Of a stretch of DNA of 64,000 bases, positions 26,156-37,800 are shown piece by piece. The position numbers and the translations under genes are program-made. The first letter of the stretch is position 1, and each line of letters begins with the position of its first letter. The notes under the pieces were generated by a model. The model made no database searches and was not told the origin of the DNA. It worked only from the letters and a program-made list of their open reading frames with translations. Source of the stretch: Clostridia bacterium. GTDB taxonomy: Bacteria; Bacillota_A; Clostridia; TANB77; CAG-508. The stretch is from NCBI GenBank assembly GCA_017475185.1, contig JAFVGB010000002.1, forward strand, positions 124,001 through 188,000. The letters run 5' to 3'.

Positions 26156-26156
26156 T
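26136..26156 (+). promoter_or_regulatory. GTTCTA-type box at the end of the 25718 gene
   Basis: AAGTTCTATACTATAAATAA begins inside the gene end and lies 41-46 nt upstream of the ATG at 26184. The TTCTA there encodes part of a Val-Leu-Tyr sequence, so its presence could be coincidental, but the spacing fits the other boxes. Confidence 0.35.
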
Positions 26157-26183
26157 AATTAAATTTTTTTAAGGGTATTTACA

Positions 26184-27371
26184 ATGGCAAATAAAACGAT
26201 TAGTGAATTAAGTACAGCCACGTTATCAGATAGTTTAGTGATGGTTGTTGAAGGTGCAGCAGCTACAGAAAAAACAACTGTTGCTTCCTTAAAAGAATAT
26301 ATTCAAGAAGGTGTATCTATAGATGTTGATAATGCATTAAGTACTACATCCGAGAATCCTGTTCAAAATAAAGTTATTACAACAGCATTAAATAATAAAG
26401 TAGATAGTTCATCTTTAGCTACTGTTGCTACAAGTGGTGCTTATAGTGATTTAACAGGGACACCAACTATTCCAGCTGCTCAAATTCAATCAGATTGGAA
26501 TCAAACAGATAATTCTGCTTTAGATTATATTAAAAATAAACCAACTATTCCAGAGGGTGTTATCGTAGATCAGACTTATGACCCTACATCCACAAATGCA
26601 CAATCTGGTGTAGCTGTATCAGAAGCAGTTTCTACAGCATTAAGTAGTGCATATCGTCCAGCTGGATCTGTTAGTTTTGCTAATTTAGGTCAATTAGTAG
26701 CAGCCAATGAAGGTAAAGTTTATAATGTTAATGAATCATTTACAACAACTATTAATTTCGTAGATGGTTTAGGAGCTAATTATCCAGCCGGTACTAATGT
26801 TGTAATTATTAATGTGGGTACTACAGCAGTTCCTGAGTATAAGTATGATGTTTTATCAGGTTTTGTAGATTTGAGTGCTTATGCTACAACTGCTTCATTA
26901 GCAACGGTTGCTACATCAGGATCTTATAATGACTTAAGTAATAAACCTACTATTCCTGCAGAAGTTACCGAATCTACAGTTAGTGGTTGGGGATTTACTA
27001 AAAATGAAGGTACAGTTATAAGTGTTAATAATGTAGCTCCAGTTAACGGTAATGTTACATTAAATATTCCTGCTGCACAGGTTCAAGCTGACTGGAATGA
27101 AACAGATAGTACTAGTATGGCATATATTGCTAATAAGCCATCTGGATTTAATGTAGATCAGATTTATGATTCTACATCAGCAAATGCTCAATCTGGTGTA
27201 GCTATTGCAGGTGCTGGTTTCTTAACTCAACATCAAGATATTTCTGGTAAGCAAGATGTTTCTAATTTAGTTACATCTTTGTCAGCATCTTCTACAGATA
27301 CTCAATATCCAAGTGCTAAATGTGTTTATGATATGATTGGTGATATTGAAGCAGCTTTAGCAACTATTTAA
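26184..27371 (+). CDS. Tail fibre protein with repeated short modules
   Basis: A 395-residue fibre protein. The N-terminal stretch TISELSTATLSDSLVMVVEG is a common start for phage fibre proteins. Repeats of the type YSDLTGTPTIP and IQSDWNQTDNSALDYIKNKP recur with small changes (for example YNDLSNKPTIP, VQADWNETDSTSMAYIANKP), and a VDQTYDPTSTNAQSGVAVSE element occurs twice. The C terminus ends with SSTDTQYPSAKCVYDMIGDI, a typical fibre-tip approach. These are modular, trimeric shaft and tip elements. Acts at adsorption. Confidence 0.72.
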   Translation: MANKTISELSTATLSDSLVMVVEGAAATEKTTVASLKEYIQEGVSIDVDNALSTTSENPVQNKVITTALNNKVDSSSLATVATSGAYSDLTGTPTIPAAQIQSDWNQTDNSALDYIKNKPTIPEGVIVDQTYDPTSTNAQSGVAVSEAVSTALSSAYRPAGSVSFANLGQLVAANEGKVYNVNESFTTTINFVDGLGANYPAGTNVVIINVGTTAVPEYKYDVLSGFVDLSAYATTASLATVATSGSYNDLSNKPTIPAEVTESTVSGWGFTKNEGTVISVNNVAPVNGNVTLNIPAAQVQADWNETDSTSMAYIANKPSGFNVDQIYDSTSANAQSGVAIAGAGFLTQHQDISGKQDVSNLVTSLSASSTDTQYPSAKCVYDMIGDIEAALATI

Positions 27372-27392
27372 TAATATTTTTGGAGTACTCAT

Positions 27393-27602
27393 ATGAGTAT
27401 AGCTAGTGAAATACAAAGATTAAAGCTTGTAGTAGCAAATGCTTATTTAGAAGCTGAAAGACTCGGAGCTACTATTCCGGTAAATCGTAATATAGATAAT
27501 TTACCAGATTGTTTAGCTACTATTTCTATAGCTGTAAAATTGTTAACTAAAAATAATGAAAGTTTAATAACTAAAGCCAATGAAAATCTTGTTATTAAAT
27601 AA
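27393..27602 (+). CDS. Small fibre-end protein (69 aa)
   Basis: A 69-residue protein. The N-terminal part (SEIQRLKLVVANAYLEAERLGATIP) shares a pattern with the 46412-46828 product and with a short helix-plus-turn domain widespread in fibre and tape-associated phage proteins. The C-terminal 18 residues (LLTKNNESLITKANENLV) match the end of the 25718 product. It may be the end-cap of a fibre chain. Followed by a terminator. Confidence 0.5.
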   Translation: MSIASEIQRLKLVVANAYLEAERLGATIPVNRNIDNLPDCLATISIAVKLLTKNNESLITKANENLVIK

Positions 27603-27626
27603 AAATATTAAAGTTATGTAATTAAG

Positions 27627-27657
27627 ATGAGTATATAGAGATATATACTCATTTTTT
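27627..27657 (+). terminator. Rho-independent terminator with a GNRA-type loop
   Basis: A perfect 11-bp stem ATGAGTATATA/TATATACTCAT (27627-27637 and 27642-27652) closes a GAGA tetraloop and is followed by T residues through 27657. It ends the first fibre unit. Confidence 0.85.
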
Positions 27658-27701
27658 ATATTAATTGTTTAGTGTTCATATATTCTTTTATTTATAAAAA
27701 A

Positions 27702-27722
27702 TCAAGTTCAAATAGTATATAT
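27702..27722 (+). promoter_or_regulatory. GTTCAA-type promoter box upstream of the large adhesins
   Basis: CAAGTTCAAATAGTATATAT lies 56 nt before the ATG at 27762. It differs from the main box in one base (T to A). It is the only candidate found for the 14-kb unit that follows. Confidence 0.45.
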
Positions 27723-27761
27723 GAATTTTTGCAAAAATTAAAGATTTTAAGGAAGATATAA

Positions 27762-30700
27762 ATGTTAGGTGGTACCAATAGTAATAGTCAATTAATTAAA
27801 AATTTGGATGTCACATTAACCGAAAATGGTACTTTCGTATCTGGTGAAGATTATACTGGATTTGGTACAGTTACTGTTGCTGTGCCACCTGATGTTATGG
27901 ATACCGAATTATCTATAACTCCTACTGCTACAGATGTTATTACAATTCCTACATGGGATGAATATACTGGTCCTTTTACTGATCCAGTAACAGGTACTGA
28001 ATATGCTGGTGCAGGTAATATTAAAGTAAGACGGATTAGTTCTTGGATTGACTCAAATATTTCTGCTGATAATATTCGTAAAGGACAAACAATTTTAGGT
28101 GTTTCTGGTAATGTTATTGAATTATTACCGCAAACTAAAACTACTAAGTCTACAACAACGCAATTTACAATTTATCCTGATTCTGGTTATAATGCATTAT
28201 CTTCTGTTACAGTTAATCCATTAGTATTACAAGATGTTACTCATGTTACTCCAAAAAGTTATTCAGTAACTGTATATAAAGGATCTGGTTATGATGGTAT
28301 GAATTCAGTCCAGATTGATGCTGTTACTGCGGCTGTAGATTCAAATATTCGGCCAGAAAATATTAAGAAGAATGTTACAATTTTAGGTGTACGCGGTACA
28401 TATGATAATTATGTAGCTCCTGTGGTTCAACCTACTACTGTTTCACCTACTACTTCTGAACAAATTCTTACACCTCCTTCTGGAGTTGATGGATTTAATA
28501 GAGTTGCTGTAAATGCAGTTACATCAGCTATTGATGCAAATATAAAACCAGAAAATATCAAGCGCGACGTTGAAATTTTAGGTGTAATTGGTACATATCG
28601 TATTGAAAATTTACAAGATAAAACGGTTGATCCTCAGCAATATATTCAAACAGTTACTTTTGATTCTACTCTTGGATATGAGGGTTTAAATTCAGTTACT
28701 GTTAATCCTGTTACATCTAGTGTGGATAGTAATATTAGAGCAAGTAATATTAAAAAAGATGTAGTTATTTTAGGTGTAACTGGTGAATATGATCCACAAC
28801 CAGTTATTCAAGATCCAGTTACTATAAATCCAGATGTATTGGCTCAATCTGTTACTCCTGATCTTGGATATGATGGTTTAAGTAGAGTTAATATAAATGC
28901 AGTAACTGCTAGTATTGACGCTAACATATTAGCTGAAAATATTAAGAAAAATATTAGTATTTTGGGTGTAACTGGTGAATATGAAGGTATTCAGCCTAAT
29001 TATCAAGAATCAAAAACTGTTCAACCAGTAACCTCTGGTGATATTGAGGTTACCGCAGATCCAACATATGATGCTTTATTAAAAGTTATAGTAAAAGCTG
29101 TAACTGCTTCTATTGATCCAAATATTATGCCAAAGAATATTCGAAAAAATATTAGTATTCTTGGTGTATTGGGTACAATGGAAGAAGGTGGTGAACAAAA
29201 ATGGTTTGATTTTTCAGGAATTCAAAACTTTGTTGAATTAAATCAAGATGCTTGGAGTGAAGGTGGTAATGAAACGATTTCTATTGTCGGTAATAGAAAT
29301 AATTATGAATTAGAAAACTTTATTAATGAAACATTTCCGGGTATTGAAAATATTAATGCTGTAATGTTTACACAAGTATATGGTTATGATGATGAAGAAA
29401 TAACTGATGATAAAGTTACAGAATGCTATATAAACTTTATTGGTGGAAGTTTATATATGGAATATTCAAAAATTACTAATATTCCAGATCAAATTCGTTA
29501 TTTTTATCCATTTATAAATGATTACGGCATTAATGGTTTAACCATGAATTTAGCATATGATGATGGTTTAGCCAGAACTATGAAATTATATGTACTTACA
29601 GATTCTACAAGAACTTATCAGCCTGTACCTGTTTTAGTTACTGATAATATGGATAGTAGTTTATTACCGGCAGGTTATGATGATTTTAGATTTGTTAAAA
29701 ATATAAGTATACCTGCACATGATGTATTTATACCAAAAGTTAAAGCTAACGATAATATTCAATTTGTATTACGAGATGAAGATGCTGTAAGAACAAGACT
29801 CTTAGAAACTGCAAATCAGCCAGATATTATTGAAGTTAGCGCTTATGATAGAAATTATGATAATATAGATTTAGAAACTAATATTATCGGTAGTTATAAA
29901 TTAAAAGATTATACAAATCTTATTTGTGATCCAACAACTTATGTAGCCAAACAAAGAGTTTATGGTGAAACTGGATATATTAAAATACCAGGTACAGTTG
30001 AAAAGAAAAATGGTTATGTGTATTATTTTAAATTTAAACCAATGGATTATACTGGATATAATAACTATTTTACTTTATTTGATTGTAATAATTTATTTAA
30101 ATTAGGTTTATACCGGCCTTATAACTACGGATATTATTATATAGGATATGTATATAATTGGACTTCTGCTACAGGTGGTAGTTGGACAACGTCTAATACA
30201 TTATATACTGGAAATACATATTGGTTTAGAGTACGTGTTAGTGGTACAACTACAGGATTAGATCTTTCAACAAATGGTTATACTTGGACAAATTTTGCTA
30301 ATGTAAGTAGCTCTTATATTAATCCAACAAATACAAATGATATCACAATATATTCATTAGCCGGAATTAATAATGATTTATTTACAGATGAAATATATAT
30401 TACTGATTCATCTGGAAATAAAGTTTATTCAGTTTTGGATCCAATATATATTAATAAAACAAGTCATGAAATAGTTGATAGAGATAATAATAATATATTA
30501 GAAGTTAGAGATGAGTCAAGAAAAGGTATATTATATCAGGGTAACGAAATAACAAATTATGATACGTATGATATTTCTAATAATTTATTAGATTTAGGTA
30601 CTGACGGATATATTGAATTACAAGATGGTTTTAAAACAGGTGGTAAAACTTGGGAAATTTGTCAACATTTTAGATTACCATCAATTACTTCTAGTGCGGG

Positions 30701-32522
30701 TAGACATTTAGTATCTTGGGCAGTATCTGAAAGTAATGATAGACGAAATTGTTTATGGATAGATACTAGTCATTGTATTTGTTGGCGTGTATATAATGCA
30801 ACTAATTCTGCATTAATTGATGGTAGAATAAATAGTACAGCATTAACTGTAGGAAATAGTTACTATATTAAGTATGGTTGGGATGGTTATCGTTATTATA
30901 TGTATTGCTCAACAAATGCTAATTTTACAAACATCGTATCAAGTTATACTTATGATAATACTAATTCAACTTATGCTGAAGGTTCAAAACTTTTAATAGG
31001 TAACTGGAATAAAGCACATACAACAGGATCAGTAAGGTTTTTATACTTAGATAATTATACTCAGATTAGATTAGGAAATGAAATTGTATGGAAGTCACAA
31101 ACAGAAAGCTTATATGGTAATTTAGTAAATTATACTGATGATGGTTCTCCTATTACTTTAGATGCATATTTGGCTCAAAAAGATGGATATACTCCATATA
31201 AAGATATTTCAACATTTGGGTCTCCAACTATATCAAATACAGGAATTATAAGTAATTTAAATAGAGGAAATTATATTTGGTATAATAAAAAATCTTTTTC
31301 ATTAAATAATAATTTTGAAATATATACTAAGTTTATGTTTACCTCAACATATAGTGATTGGCGATTAATTTTAGCATCTTACAAAGAATGGGGTTGGAAT
31401 TTAGGAGTTAATTCTGAATCTAAATTACATTGGAATGTTGGTAATGGAGCTGGAACTTGGTCAAATGGTATAACAGGTACTGAAGTATTAAATCTTAATA
31501 CCTGGTATTATGTTAAACTTATAAAAACAGGAACAACATCTTATTTATATCACTCTACAGATAATGAAACATGGGTATTAGATGGTTCAGTTTCATATAG
31601 TACAGGTATCTCTAATTATATGACAGTCGGTACAAAAGGTTTATCTTATGGATGTGAAAATCTTTATATAGACTTAGTAAATACATATATTAGATCTGGA
31701 GATGAATTATATTGGCAACCACAAATATATAATGTATCTAAAGAGAGTACAAATACTAAATTATATAATATCCCACTTCTTTCAGATGAACAAACTAATA
31801 TAAGCAAATTTAATAAACAATATATTGAGGCTTTAATACCATTTAAACCAGAAAATAATACATGGGAAATTTGTACAAAATATAAATTTAACAGTTTATT
31901 TGGCTGTTTATTTGGTAATGGTTTTTATGGTGAAGAAAAGAATATAAGATTTTGTGCATTTTTAGAATCTGATGGTTCAACATGGCTTGGATTAAGTTCA
32001 GATGGTGAATCTTGGAATATTTGTGATCAAATACTTACTGATCATATTTTAGATATAAATACTTGGTATTGGTTTAAGTTAAGTTTTGATGGAACTCATT
32101 ATAAATTTATGTATTCTACAGATAATACAGCATGGACTGAATTAGCTGATATAGAAGATTCAACACCTATTTATGATATTGAAGATAATATTATATTTGG
32201 TACAAATCCATATGTAAAAGTACAGTCTACAAATATTGATGGTTTTGTAGATCTTAATGAAATGTATTATAAGATTGATAATACTTTAATATGGCAACCT
32301 ACTTTTAGAGTATTACAAGATTATGATTGGGTATTTACACAAGATTCTAATTGGTCATATACAGGTTTAACAAATCTTGGTAAAAAAGGTGAATTAATAG
32401 TTCCAGAGCATAATATTTATGAATGGGATCAGTTACTAATGAGATGGAGAGGATTAAAGCAGTTAACATTTAACTTAGATGATCCTGATGGAATTTTATA
32501 TACAAAAGTAATAGAAAATTAA
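27762..32522 (+). CDS. Giant adhesin/tail-fibre protein, first of a split series
   Basis: A 1586-residue protein. Residues about 1-50 repeat the small MLG... start module. Six related units of about 70-75 residues follow, each with a core like SNIRPENIKKNVTILGVRG (for example DANIKPENIKRDVEILGV, SNIRASNIKKDVVILGVT). After residue 480 it changes to three or four lectin-like sandwich modules with WEICTKYKF, WYWFKLSFDGTHYKFMY-type strands. It ends mid-domain at LTFNLDDPDGILYTKVIEN. In related modules the strand pair continues as DGYK..., and here that continuation is the N terminus of the next gene. Host-binding role is inferred. Confidence 0.65.
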   Translation: MLGGTNSNSQLIKNLDVTLTENGTFVSGEDYTGFGTVTVAVPPDVMDTELSITPTATDVITIPTWDEYTGPFTDPVTGTEYAGAGNIKVRRISSWIDSNISADNIRKGQTILGVSGNVIELLPQTKTTKSTTTQFTIYPDSGYNALSSVTVNPLVLQDVTHVTPKSYSVTVYKGSGYDGMNSVQIDAVTAAVDSNIRPENIKKNVTILGVRGTYDNYVAPVVQPTTVSPTTSEQILTPPSGVDGFNRVAVNAVTSAIDANIKPENIKRDVEILGVIGTYRIENLQDKTVDPQQYIQTVTFDSTLGYEGLNSVTVNPVTSSVDSNIRASNIKKDVVILGVTGEYDPQPVIQDPVTINPDVLAQSVTPDLGYDGLSRVNINAVTASIDANILAENIKKNISILGVTGEYEGIQPNYQESKTVQPVTSGDIEVTADPTYDALLKVIVKAVTASIDPNIMPKNIRKNISILGVLGTMEEGGEQKWFDFSGIQNFVELNQDAWSEGGNETISIVGNRNNYELENFINETFPGIENINAVMFTQVYGYDDEEITDDKVTECYINFIGGSLYMEYSKITNIPDQIRYFYPFINDYGINGLTMNLAYDDGLARTMKLYVLTDSTRTYQPVPVLVTDNMDSSLLPAGYDDFRFVKNISIPAHDVFIPKVKANDNIQFVLRDEDAVRTRLLETANQPDIIEVSAYDRNYDNIDLETNIIGSYKLKDYTNLICDPTTYVAKQRVYGETGYIKIPGTVEKKNGYVYYFKFKPMDYTGYNNYFTLFDCNNLFKLGLYRPYNYGYYYIGYVYNWTSATGGSWTTSNTLYTGNTYWFRVRVSGTTTGLDLSTNGYTWTNFANVSSSYINPTNTNDITIYSLAGINNDLFTDEIYITDSSGNKVYSVLDPIYINKTSHEIVDRDNNNILEVRDESRKGILYQGNEITNYDTYDISNNLLDLGTDGYIELQDGFKTGGKTWEICQHFRLPSITSSAGRHLVSWAVSESNDRRNCLWIDTSHCICWRVYNATNSALIDGRINSTALTVGNSYYIKYGWDGYRYYMYCSTNANFTNIVSSYTYDNTNSTYAEGSKLLIGNWNKAHTTGSVRFLYLDNYTQIRLGNEIVWKSQTESLYGNLVNYTDDGSPITLDAYLAQKDGYTPYKDISTFGSPTISNTGIISNLNRGNYIWYNKKSFSLNNNFEIYTKFMFTSTYSDWRLILASYKEWGWNLGVNSESKLHWNVGNGAGTWSNGITGTEVLNLNTWYYVKLIKTGTTSYLYHSTDNETWVLDGSVSYSTGISNYMTVGTKGLSYGCENLYIDLVNTYIRSGDELYWQPQIYNVSKESTNTKLYNIPLLSDEQTNISKFNKQYIEALIPFKPENNTWEICTKYKFNSLFGCLFGNGFYGEEKNIRFCAFLESDGSTWLGLSSDGESWNICDQILTDHILDINTWYWFKLSFDGTHYKFMYSTDNTAWTELADIEDSTPIYDIEDNIIFGTNPYVKVQSTNIDGFVDLNEMYYKIDNTLIWQPTFRVLQDYDWVFTQDSNWSYTGLTNLGKKGELIVPEHNIYEWDQLLMRWRGLKQLTFNLDDPDGILYTKVIEN

Positions 32523-32536
32523 AGTGGAGATAATCA

Positions 32537-34807
32537 ATGACATCTAAAGTAATTCAAACTTTTACTGGAAATGATGTATATTATAAAGTAATTAAAGATG
32601 GTTATAAAACTATAACGGAAACTATTCATGTTACAGATAGTATGCCTACTCGTAATGTTTATAATTTAGAGCCATCTGCTATAGTACATGATCCTGAATT
32701 AGATTATACAGTTGATACTTCACATGATTATCCTCCAGTTATTACATTCAATGAAAATGTAGTAACTCCCGATGATACAGAAATTACAACTAATAAATAT
32801 GTTTTAGCTCCTTATGGACAAAATTATATATTAACAGATGGAGGTAATACTGAGGATAATTTTAGTAGAATTGGTAATGTTCAAGTAAATAAAGATGGTA
32901 TAGCAAGTGGATTTTCTACAATAAATTGTATTCGACTTTTGGAAGCTTTTAATCCTGGTAACAATCCTTGGGAGATTATTTTTAAAATTAAAACAAGTGG
33001 TGATGTGACAACAAATCAATCGATTTTTGGAAATTATGGAGCTTCTTATCAAAACTCGCCACAAATAAATATAAATGAAAGTCATTTTAGTATTTATATT
33101 CCAACTAATCCTATATCAAGTTCATTTCTTATTAATAAGACAGGTACATATACAATAATACCTAATACTTCATATTGGTTGAAATTATTTTTTAATGGAA
33201 CTTCTTATGGTTTAGATTATTCATTGGATGGTCTTTTATTTATCAGTGATATATCAGAGAGTAGTTCAGTTGCAATTGGAGTTGCTGATGAAGGTTTTTA
33301 CATTGGATATAATTATTACTCATCTTCTAGTACTCAATATTTTCAAGGTTCAATAGATTTATCAGAAACTTATGTTAAAATAAATAATGAAATCTGGTGG
33401 CAACCGACTTGGAATAGTTTAGCTCTTAAATATATACCAAACGGGAATATTGAGGTAAATAGTAATGGAGTTGCTAAAAATTTTTCTACAAGTAACTATA
33501 TTAAAATATTTAGTTTTCAACCAGAAAGTTTACCTTGGAAAATAACTACACAAGTTTATTTAACACAATGGGTTGATAGCTCATCTATTTTTGGACAAAG
33601 TGGAGAATATTCTATACCACAATTATATGTAAATGGCTCGGGTTATTTACTATTATGGATTTCTTCAAACGGTAGTTCTTGGAATATAGCTAGTGGTGTA
33701 ACTTCGAGTAGAACTATTTCAAGAAATACTTGGCATACTTTAGTTTTAGAATTTACAGGATCTAGTTATAGAGTTTTAGTAGATAATGTTGTATATATTA
33801 CAGTAACTAATTCAAATAAACTTTATAGAAATAATAAACCTTTATGTTTAGGTTTTGACGAAAGTACTTATTTTAGAGGTAATATTTGGTTAAAAAACAC
33901 TACCATTACTTATAATAATTCTACAGATAATACTTTTACATGGAAATATAGAGGATTAAAAACCATAAATAGCAATATTATCGGCGAGCCTATTTTTAGT
34001 TATGATGAAAAATTCATGCGTGGGTTTAATGCTTCAAATTATTTTACTAAGAGTATTGATTTAAGTAATTATACTTCTTTTGAAATTTATATGAAGATTC
34101 TTACTCCAAATAATACTGATACAAATGGTGCATTCTTTTCCAATAATACTACAGGAGCATCACCACTTAGACGAGATGGAACAGCATTAACTTCTTGGAG
34201 TTCACAACAATATATTGGTACATATCAAATGGCTAACAATACTACTCATTGGATAAAAGGTTATTCTAATGGTACTACTTGGTACTTGTATGGCAAAGCC
34301 GATGAAGGTGAAACTTTAGAAGAAGTTATGAATAGTGAAAATTGGATTTTATCTGGATCTTGTCCAGCATCATATATGGTTTCTTCTACAGTAAATAATT
34401 TTATTTTCGGAAGAAATACAGATACATATAGCACTCAATATTTTACAGGAAGTATTTATACTGATGATATTTTAATTAAAAAAGATGGAAATATTATTTT
34501 TACTAATGTAACTATATTAGGTGAGGAGGTTCCTGGTATTTTAGATTCTAATTATTTAGATACCGGTGATCAAGTTACTTTAAATTTATATGATGTTGAA
34601 ACAGTTGATCGTACATTAATTTTAAATGATAATAGAGATGTAACCGTTCCAAATAAACAATATGTAGAATATGATGGTGAAGTTGAAATTCCAGAACATG
34701 GTTTATCTATATATGATCCAGAAACTTATTCATGGTCTAAATATAGAATTATTACATTAAATGTAAATGATGAAGATACAGGTATTTATACAGAAGGTAA
34801 TATTTAA
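32537..34807 (+). CDS. Adhesin piece with lectin-like modules
   Basis: A 756-residue protein. It begins with the second half of an Ig-like/PEGA-like sandwich (VYYKVIKDGYKTITETIHV). Two or more lectin-like modules follow, with WEIIFKIKTS, SYWLKLFFNGTSYGLDYS and NNEIWWQPTWN-type strands. It ends ITLNVNDEDTGIYTEGN, again at the first half of the same kind of domain. The upstream gap is 14 nt with GGAG, and the downstream gap is 18 nt. Its ends pair with the neighbours as if the whole were one polypeptide. Surface role inferred. Confidence 0.6.
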   Translation: MTSKVIQTFTGNDVYYKVIKDGYKTITETIHVTDSMPTRNVYNLEPSAIVHDPELDYTVDTSHDYPPVITFNENVVTPDDTEITTNKYVLAPYGQNYILTDGGNTEDNFSRIGNVQVNKDGIASGFSTINCIRLLEAFNPGNNPWEIIFKIKTSGDVTTNQSIFGNYGASYQNSPQININESHFSIYIPTNPISSSFLINKTGTYTIIPNTSYWLKLFFNGTSYGLDYSLDGLLFISDISESSSVAIGVADEGFYIGYNYYSSSSTQYFQGSIDLSETYVKINNEIWWQPTWNSLALKYIPNGNIEVNSNGVAKNFSTSNYIKIFSFQPESLPWKITTQVYLTQWVDSSSIFGQSGEYSIPQLYVNGSGYLLLWISSNGSSWNIASGVTSSRTISRNTWHTLVLEFTGSSYRVLVDNVVYITVTNSNKLYRNNKPLCLGFDESTYFRGNIWLKNTTITYNNSTDNTFTWKYRGLKTINSNIIGEPIFSYDEKFMRGFNASNYFTKSIDLSNYTSFEIYMKILTPNNTDTNGAFFSNNTTGASPLRRDGTALTSWSSQQYIGTYQMANNTTHWIKGYSNGTTWYLYGKADEGETLEEVMNSENWILSGSCPASYMVSSTVNNFIFGRNTDTYSTQYFTGSIYTDDILIKKDGNIIFTNVTILGEEVPGILDSNYLDTGDQVTLNLYDVETVDRTLILNDNRDVTVPNKQYVEYDGEVEIPEHGLSIYDPETYSWSKYRIITLNVNDEDTGIYTEGNI

Positions 34808-34825
34808 GTATAAGGATTTAAAAAT

Positions 34826-37800
34826 ATGACACAAAAAACTATTAAAGCTTTATATAAACAACCAGTAAATTATAAGCTTACGAAAGATGGTTATAAAACT
34901 ATAAATGGGGTTATACATGCACAAGATGGTATGCCTAAAGTAGTTGATTTACCAGTACCTTCTGAATTATATACAACTGATTTACAATATAATGTTGATA
35001 CAGAAATAAATGGCGCACCAATTATAACAACTGAGTCATTTACATTACCTGATAATGAAATTTGTGAAGCTAAAGAATACTGTTATGCTCCTAAAGGAAA
35101 TACTTATGATTACAGATCAAAAAAAGAAGTTGAATATAGTTACATTAATACGGCTAGTTATACTGTAGTTGGAAGTCCAACCATTGATACAACTTCTGGG
35201 ATAATTACAAATTTTTCAAATAGTAACTATTTAATAACTGGAAATAGTCCTTCTGGTACTGTTAACTCATATGAAGTAGTATTGAAATTTAAAACATCTT
35301 CATTCGATGATGGAAGACTTATTGGAAATTATGCAAGTAATATACATAGTATACAGGTAGAAGTACCAAATAGTAATGAAAACAAAATGTGGTGGGGTCA
35401 TCCATCTTCAGGTTATTCATGGCAAGCAATAAATCCAAATTATGTTATTGAACCAGACACTTGGTATTGGGTAAAAGGTGTTTATAATAGTAGTACATCA
35501 AAACTAATCGTATATATGCATAAAGAAAATGAAGATTATATTAATTGTGGTGAGTTAGATGTAACAGGATGTGGTTGGAATGAAGACATTGAAATAGGAT
35601 GTGATCAAGGAGGAGGTGGAGCTACTGGAGCATATATAGATCTCTCAGAATCTTATATTAAAATAAATGGTAGCTATTGGTGGAAACCATGGATTAGAGA
35701 AACCAAAATTGAAGAAGTAATAACGCAAATACCAGGAATTCTTGATTCTTCGGTTACAACAGATGATTGGCAGCAAAATCAAGAATATAAATTATATCAA
35801 TTAAAAAATCAAAATAATACTGATACATTACAATTAACAGAGAATAATATTACAGATACAACTCAAAAATATAAGCAATATATTAATCAATTAACAATTC
35901 CAGCTAGAGACTATAAATGGTATTACAACGGTATACCACAATCGGTATATACTAATTTTTATAATCAAGGAGCTACAATTAATAATAAAATTGCAGTAAA
36001 TTTTACCGGTGGTCCTATTATGCTATATCCATTATATCATATGGTTTATGATACTAGTAATATATGTATGTTTATGAATATTGAAACAGGTAATATTACT
36101 CAAGATTGTATATTATTAAGTTTTTCACGAAATTTATCTGAATCTGTAACATTACCTGTATTTGCTATAAAAAATAGTAAATTAGCTTTGCTTAGTAATA
36201 CAAGTCCTACAGATATTACATATGGTAGTAGTACATTAACATCATATACTAAATATTGGATAGCTCTTGCCGTAAATTTTAATACTTTAGTTTGTGATAT
36301 GTATTTAATTACTGATAATAATTATACAAATAAAACATTACCGAGTATTTCTTCTTGGACAAAAGAATTGACATTTGAAGGAGATAGTCCTGAAATGTTT
36401 TATGCCGAATTAATGTTAGGTTTTGATGTTTTAAATATTGGATTAAATAGTTTTACAGGCAAAGTATATTTAGATAATTTATGGGCAAGAAATAATTTAG
36501 ATTCTTCATATACACAAATTGTTTGGCAAGCTTATAGTTATTATAATTATATTTATTACTGGATGGCAAATAAGTCATTATATAATTATAATATTAATGA
36601 AGATTATGGTAATATTTTAGATTTTTCAGATTCATATGTAAACGTTGCTCAAGATCAATTTTATAAATACAAGAATTCTGAAGTATTTTTAATGCCAATA
36701 AATGGTGGTGAAATAATAAATTATTATTCTGCAAATGGTATTTTAAGTGGTACTGCTTATGTAGATGAATTAACAGGTATTATGAGTAATTGTAATCCGA
36801 CTAATTATCTTACATTACCTGAGGCTTTTTTACCAGAAAATAATCCATGGGAAATAAATTTAAAAGTTAAAACACCAGATACAATGGATGCAATGCATTA
36901 TATTATGGGTAGCTTAAATAGCTATTACTGGACTGTAGGCGGAGAATTAAGTGTTAATAATACATTTGGTTTTGGTATTACTTCTACTGGTGAAAGCTGG
37001 GATATTGCATGGTTAGCGGGAAATACTGTTGCAACTTCAGATACTTGGTATTGGATTAGATTAAGTTTTACTGGTACAGAATATAAATTTGAATTAAGTA
37101 CTGATGGTGAAACTTATAATTTAGAAGCTTCTGTGGCAAATACCACTTCTATTTATCAAAACTCTACAAATAGTATTATTCATTTAGGTACACAAGCTAC
37201 ACATTATACATATTGGACAGGTGAAATTGATTTATCACAATGTAATATTAAAATAAATAATGTTATTTGGTGGAATGGTGTAAATATAACACAAGCCCAT
37301 AGATATTTAAAAGAAGTTACTAAAGAATCTGTTAATTATGATAATTTCGCTAATCTACCTACAACTTTAATTGACAATGCTAATTTTATAATTAGCAACA
37401 ATAAAATTACAAATGGTCCTACTAGTTATCATGTTCAGAGTGCTACATCATATGGATATTTTGCTTTTACACCTACTGAAACTAAAACGGTAAGTATAAA
37501 AGCATATATTAGTTCAGAGGATTGTTGTGATTGGGGTGCATGTTATATAGGTACAAAAATATATAGGCCAACACATGATCAAATATTAAGTCAAACAACT
37601 GATGGTTATGGGGTATATTTATTTGCTATTCATGGAAGTACTTCAGAAACGACTTACACTTATACATTACAAGCTGGAACAACTTATTATATCAACTTTT
37701 ACTATACTAAAGATCATAGTGTAGACGGAGGTGATGATAGACTATATATTACTCAATTAAGAGGTTTTGTAGGTACACAAGTAGAAATTATAAATTTACC